A stretch of DNA of 8,792 nucleotides, from NCBI GenBank assembly GCA_007119835.1, contig SKOX01000248.1, positions 1 through 8,792 on the forward strand, read 5' to 3'. Shown in pieces: positions 7,126 through 8,792 of the stretch (positions are counted from its first letter, which is position 1; every line of letters starts with the position of its first letter). The stretch comes from Paracoccaceae bacterium (GTDB lineage Bacteria; Pseudomonadota; Alphaproteobacteria; Rhodobacterales; Rhodobacteraceae). A program made the position numbers and the translations under genes. A model generated the notes under the pieces. The model saw only the letters and a program-made list of their open reading frames with translations. It was not told the origin of the DNA and did no database searches.

Positions 7126-7131
7126 CAGCCC

Positions 7132-7899
7132 GTGAACGAGCGGTCAGTGTTGCTGACGGGCGCCAGCAGCGGCATCGGCCGCGCGCTGGCCCTCGTCTAT
7201 GCCTCTCAGGGCGTCACGCTCGCCCTCGCAGGGCGTGACATGGCCCGCCTCGAGGCGGTGGCAACTGCCTGCCGGGCAAAGGGTGCGCGCGTCTCGATCA
7301 CCCGGCTCGACGTGCGCGACGCCAATGCCACGGCGGACTGGGTGACGCAAGCCGATGGGCACGCGCCGATCGATCTCGCTTTCGTCAACGCCGGCATCGG
7401 CGCGGGGCTCGAGGAGACGGCCGCGGACTTCGGACCGACGCGGATGATCCTCGAGGTCAACGTCCTCGGTGCGCTCAACACCCTCGAAGCGGTGACAGGC
7501 AGGATGCGGTCACGGGGGCGCGGCCGGATCGTTCTCATGGGCTCGCTCGCCGCCTTGCGCGGCATCCCCGGCTCGCAGGGCTACAGCGCGAGCAAAGCGG
7601 CGATAAAGGCGCTTGCCGAGGGGCTGCGTCCGCAACTCGCCCAGGATGGCATCGGCCTCTCCCTCGTCATGCCGGGCTTCGTGCGGACGCCGATGAACGA
7701 GGACAAGGGCTTCCCGACGCCGCTCAGGATCGAGCCCGAGCGCGCCGCGCAGATCATCCGCGACCGGGTCGCCCGCGGCCGGTCGCGAATCGCCTTCCCG
7801 CTGCCGCTGGTCTGGGGCACGCGCCTGCTCGCCCTCGTCCCGCCGCTCGCCGACGCGCTCGCGATGCGGGCCGCACGCCGCGGCGGAACCGGCGTCTAG
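7132..7899 (+). CDS. Short-chain dehydrogenase, candidate 3-ketosphinganine/3-oxoceramide reductase
   Basis: A 255-residue classical SDR. The cofactor motif TGASSGIG is at 9-16, and Arg35 in AGRD suggests NADPH preference. Asp60 (RLDVRD) contacts adenine, VNAGIG is at 85-90, and the catalytic set is Ser138 (MGSLA), Tyr151 and Lys155 (YSASK). The C-terminal part from about 219 contains hydrophobic AFPLPLVWGTRLLALVPPLA, which could lie at the membrane surface as in eukaryotic 3-ketodihydrosphingosine reductases. The GTG at 7132 has an ideal AAGGAG; the upstream ATG at 7036 would add 32 non-conserved residues across the promoter region. It is transcribed away from the acyl ligase, acp and spt operon and converges on the ceramide synthase-like gene. 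The lipid-keto reductase role is inferred from context; SDR substrates cannot be read from sequence. It differs in type from Caulobacter CerR, which belongs to the epimerase-like extended SDRs. Confidence 0.85.
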   Translation: MNERSVLLTGASSGIGRALALVYASQGVTLALAGRDMARLEAVATACRAKGARVSITRLDVRDANATADWVTQADGHAPIDLAFVNAGIGAGLEETAADFGPTRMILEVNVLGALNTLEAVTGRMRSRGRGRIVLMGSLAALRGIPGSQGYSASKAAIKALAEGLRPQLAQDGIGLSLVMPGFVRTPMNEDKGFPTPLRIEPERAAQIIRDRVARGRSRIAFPLPLVWGTRLLALVPPLADALAMRAARRGGTGV

Positions 7900-8792
7900 A
7901 GCGCCTTCTCATAGAGGCGGTAGCGCTTGTAGACCCGGGCGCCCATGTGTTCTGCGATGTGCCGCATGGCGCGGTTGTCCTCGAGCACCCAGGAGAGCTC
8001 GGCCTCCCGCACGCCGCGCTCCCAGGCGCGCTGGCGGATGCCGTCGAACATCGCGACCATGAGCGCGGCACCCGCGAGCGTGCCGTGGTAGCGCCGCCGC
8101 ACCCCCATGAGCGGCACCCGGAGCGAGCGGATCCGCCCGACCTTGAGCCGCCACAGGAGCTTCGCCCACCCGAAGGGCACGAGGCTGCCCCCGAGGTCGC
8201 GGGTCGCCTCGTTGAGATTGGGCAGCGCCACCATCATCCCGCCCGGCTCGCCGTCGATTTCGGCGATCGCGACATAGTCCTTGACGATCAGCGGCTTAAG
8301 CGTGCGGGCGAGATGGTCGAGCCGCTCCGGGGTGAACGGCACGAAGCCCCAGTTGCCGCTCCAGGCGTCGTCGAAGATGTCGACGATGGTCTCGATCTCC
8401 GCGTTGTAGCGGCGCCAGTCGATCTGCCGCACCCGCACCCGCCGCTCGAGCCGCTCGGCGAGACGGACGCCGCGGGGCGGCAGGCGGCGCTCGACGGGGG
8501 TGTGGTAGGCGAGAAGGTCGCGCGCCTTGTGATATCCGGCCTTCTCGAGCAGCCGGGCGTAGTGCGGCGGCGCATGCCCCATCATCAGCATCGGCGGCGT
8601 CTCGAAGCCGTCGACGAGCAGCCCCGAGCGGTCGTTGATCGAGACCTCGAACGGCCCGATCACGCGCGCCATGCCGCGCGCCCGGAGCCAGTCCTCCGCC
8701 GCCGCGAGGAGCTCGGCCACGGCGTCGGGGTCGTCCTCCGCCTCGAAGTGGCCGAAGAAACCGGCGGCGGGATCGCTGTGCTCGAGCGCCAC
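7896..8792 (-). CDS. bcerS: Bacterial ceramide synthase-like N-acyltransferase (bCerS), N-terminus missing
   Basis: An acyltransferase with a GNAT-like fold, resembling the family of Caulobacter CC_1154, which N-acylates the sphingoid backbone. The 298 or so visible residues include GFFGHFEAEDDPDAVAEL near the start, then VIGPFEVSINDRSGLLVDGF and TPPMLMMGHAPPHYARLLE. The C-terminal acyltransferase half contains DDAWSGNWGFVPFTPERL, EIDGEPGGMMVALPNLNEA, RVPLMGVRRRYHGTLAGAALM and ELSWVLEDNRAMRHIAEHMGARVYKRYRLY, the last being the typical GNAT strand 5/helix 4 end. The family normally has roughly 80 more N-terminal residues, and the reading frame is open to the window edge, so the GTG at 8792 is probably internal. 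Its TAG stop shares CTAG with the SDR stop. The function is well supported by the family pattern and the spt, acp and acyl ligase neighbours. Confidence 0.82.
   Translation of the reverse strand: MALEHSDPAAGFFGHFEAEDDPDAVAELLAAAEDWLRARGMARVIGPFEVSINDRSGLLVDGFETPPMLMMGHAPPHYARLLEKAGYHKARDLLAYHTPVERRLPPRGVRLAERLERRVRVRQIDWRRYNAEIETIVDIFDDAWSGNWGFVPFTPERLDHLARTLKPLIVKDYVAIAEIDGEPGGMMVALPNLNEATRDLGGSLVPFGWAKLLWRLKVGRIRSLRVPLMGVRRRYHGTLAGAALMVAMFDGIRQRAWERGVREAELSWVLEDNRAMRHIAEHMGARVYKRYRLYEKAL

Larger units (their letters stand above)
7032..7131. promoter_or_regulatory. Divergent intergenic promoter region
   Basis: This 100-bp gap separates the leftward lipid operon from the rightward dehydrogenase, so it should hold both promoters. 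It has the most AT-rich stretch in the window (about 7071-7122). Leftward, a TTGAAA -35-like element (minus strand, complement of 7105-7110) lies 18 nt from a weak TTTAAG -10-like element (complement of about 7081-7086). Rightward, TTGGCA at 7071-7076 could be a -35 element, but no convincing -10 follows. Two direct repeats, ACCTT at 7079 and 7091 and TTTCAAG at 7105 and 7116, have near-helical spacing and could be regulator half-sites. Promoter function is inferred from gene orientation; the exact elements are tentative. Confidence 0.55.

Noticed and set aside
7036..7131. Upstream ATG giving the dehydrogenase 32 extra residues
   Set aside because: The extension would span the divergent promoter and has no SDR similarity, whereas the GTG at 7132 has an ideal AAGGAG and places the cofactor motif at the usual position.

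Overview
The window is compact, very GC-rich DNA (roughly 70 % by eye) with almost no non-coding sequence. Gene content points to an alphaproteobacterium: a Caulobacter/Sphingomonas-type sphingolipid pathway and an AMP nucleosidase of the alphaproteobacterial type. The genus cannot be read from the sequence. No RNA genes, mobile elements, CRISPR arrays or hairpin terminators were seen.

Right half (about 3.9-8.8 kb): a set of genes that together could make bacterial ceramide. Leftward from a 100-bp divergent promoter region (7032-7131) run a fatty acyl-AMP ligase/acyl-ACP synthetase, a dedicated acyl carrier protein and serine palmitoyltransferase, with overlapping ends (4 and 8 nt). Rightward from the same region runs a classical short-chain dehydrogenase, a candidate 3-keto reductase. 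Converging on it, and cut by the window's right edge, is a GNAT-like protein of the bacterial ceramide synthase (bCerS) type. The two convergent genes share one CTAG, which is the stop codon on both strands.

Middle (2.05-3.9 kb): the leftward operon continues, still by overlaps, into a class I SAM-methyltransferase-like protein and a GT-B glycosyltransferase of the family 4 / MgtA-SqdX type. Their position suggests they modify the lipid (head-group glycosylation is the simplest idea), but this is inference.

Left (1-2020): adenine deaminase and, partial at the left edge, AMP nucleosidase. They form a purine salvage pair (AMP to adenine to hypoxanthine) that starts 31 nt after the glycosyltransferase, with its own purine-rich ribosome binding site.

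Proposed scheme: the ligase loads a fatty acid onto the ACP; serine palmitoyltransferase condenses the acyl group with serine to 3-ketosphinganine; bCerS N-acylates and the dehydrogenase reduces the ketone (in Caulobacter acylation is reported to come first); the glycosyltransferase may then add a sugar to the ceramide.
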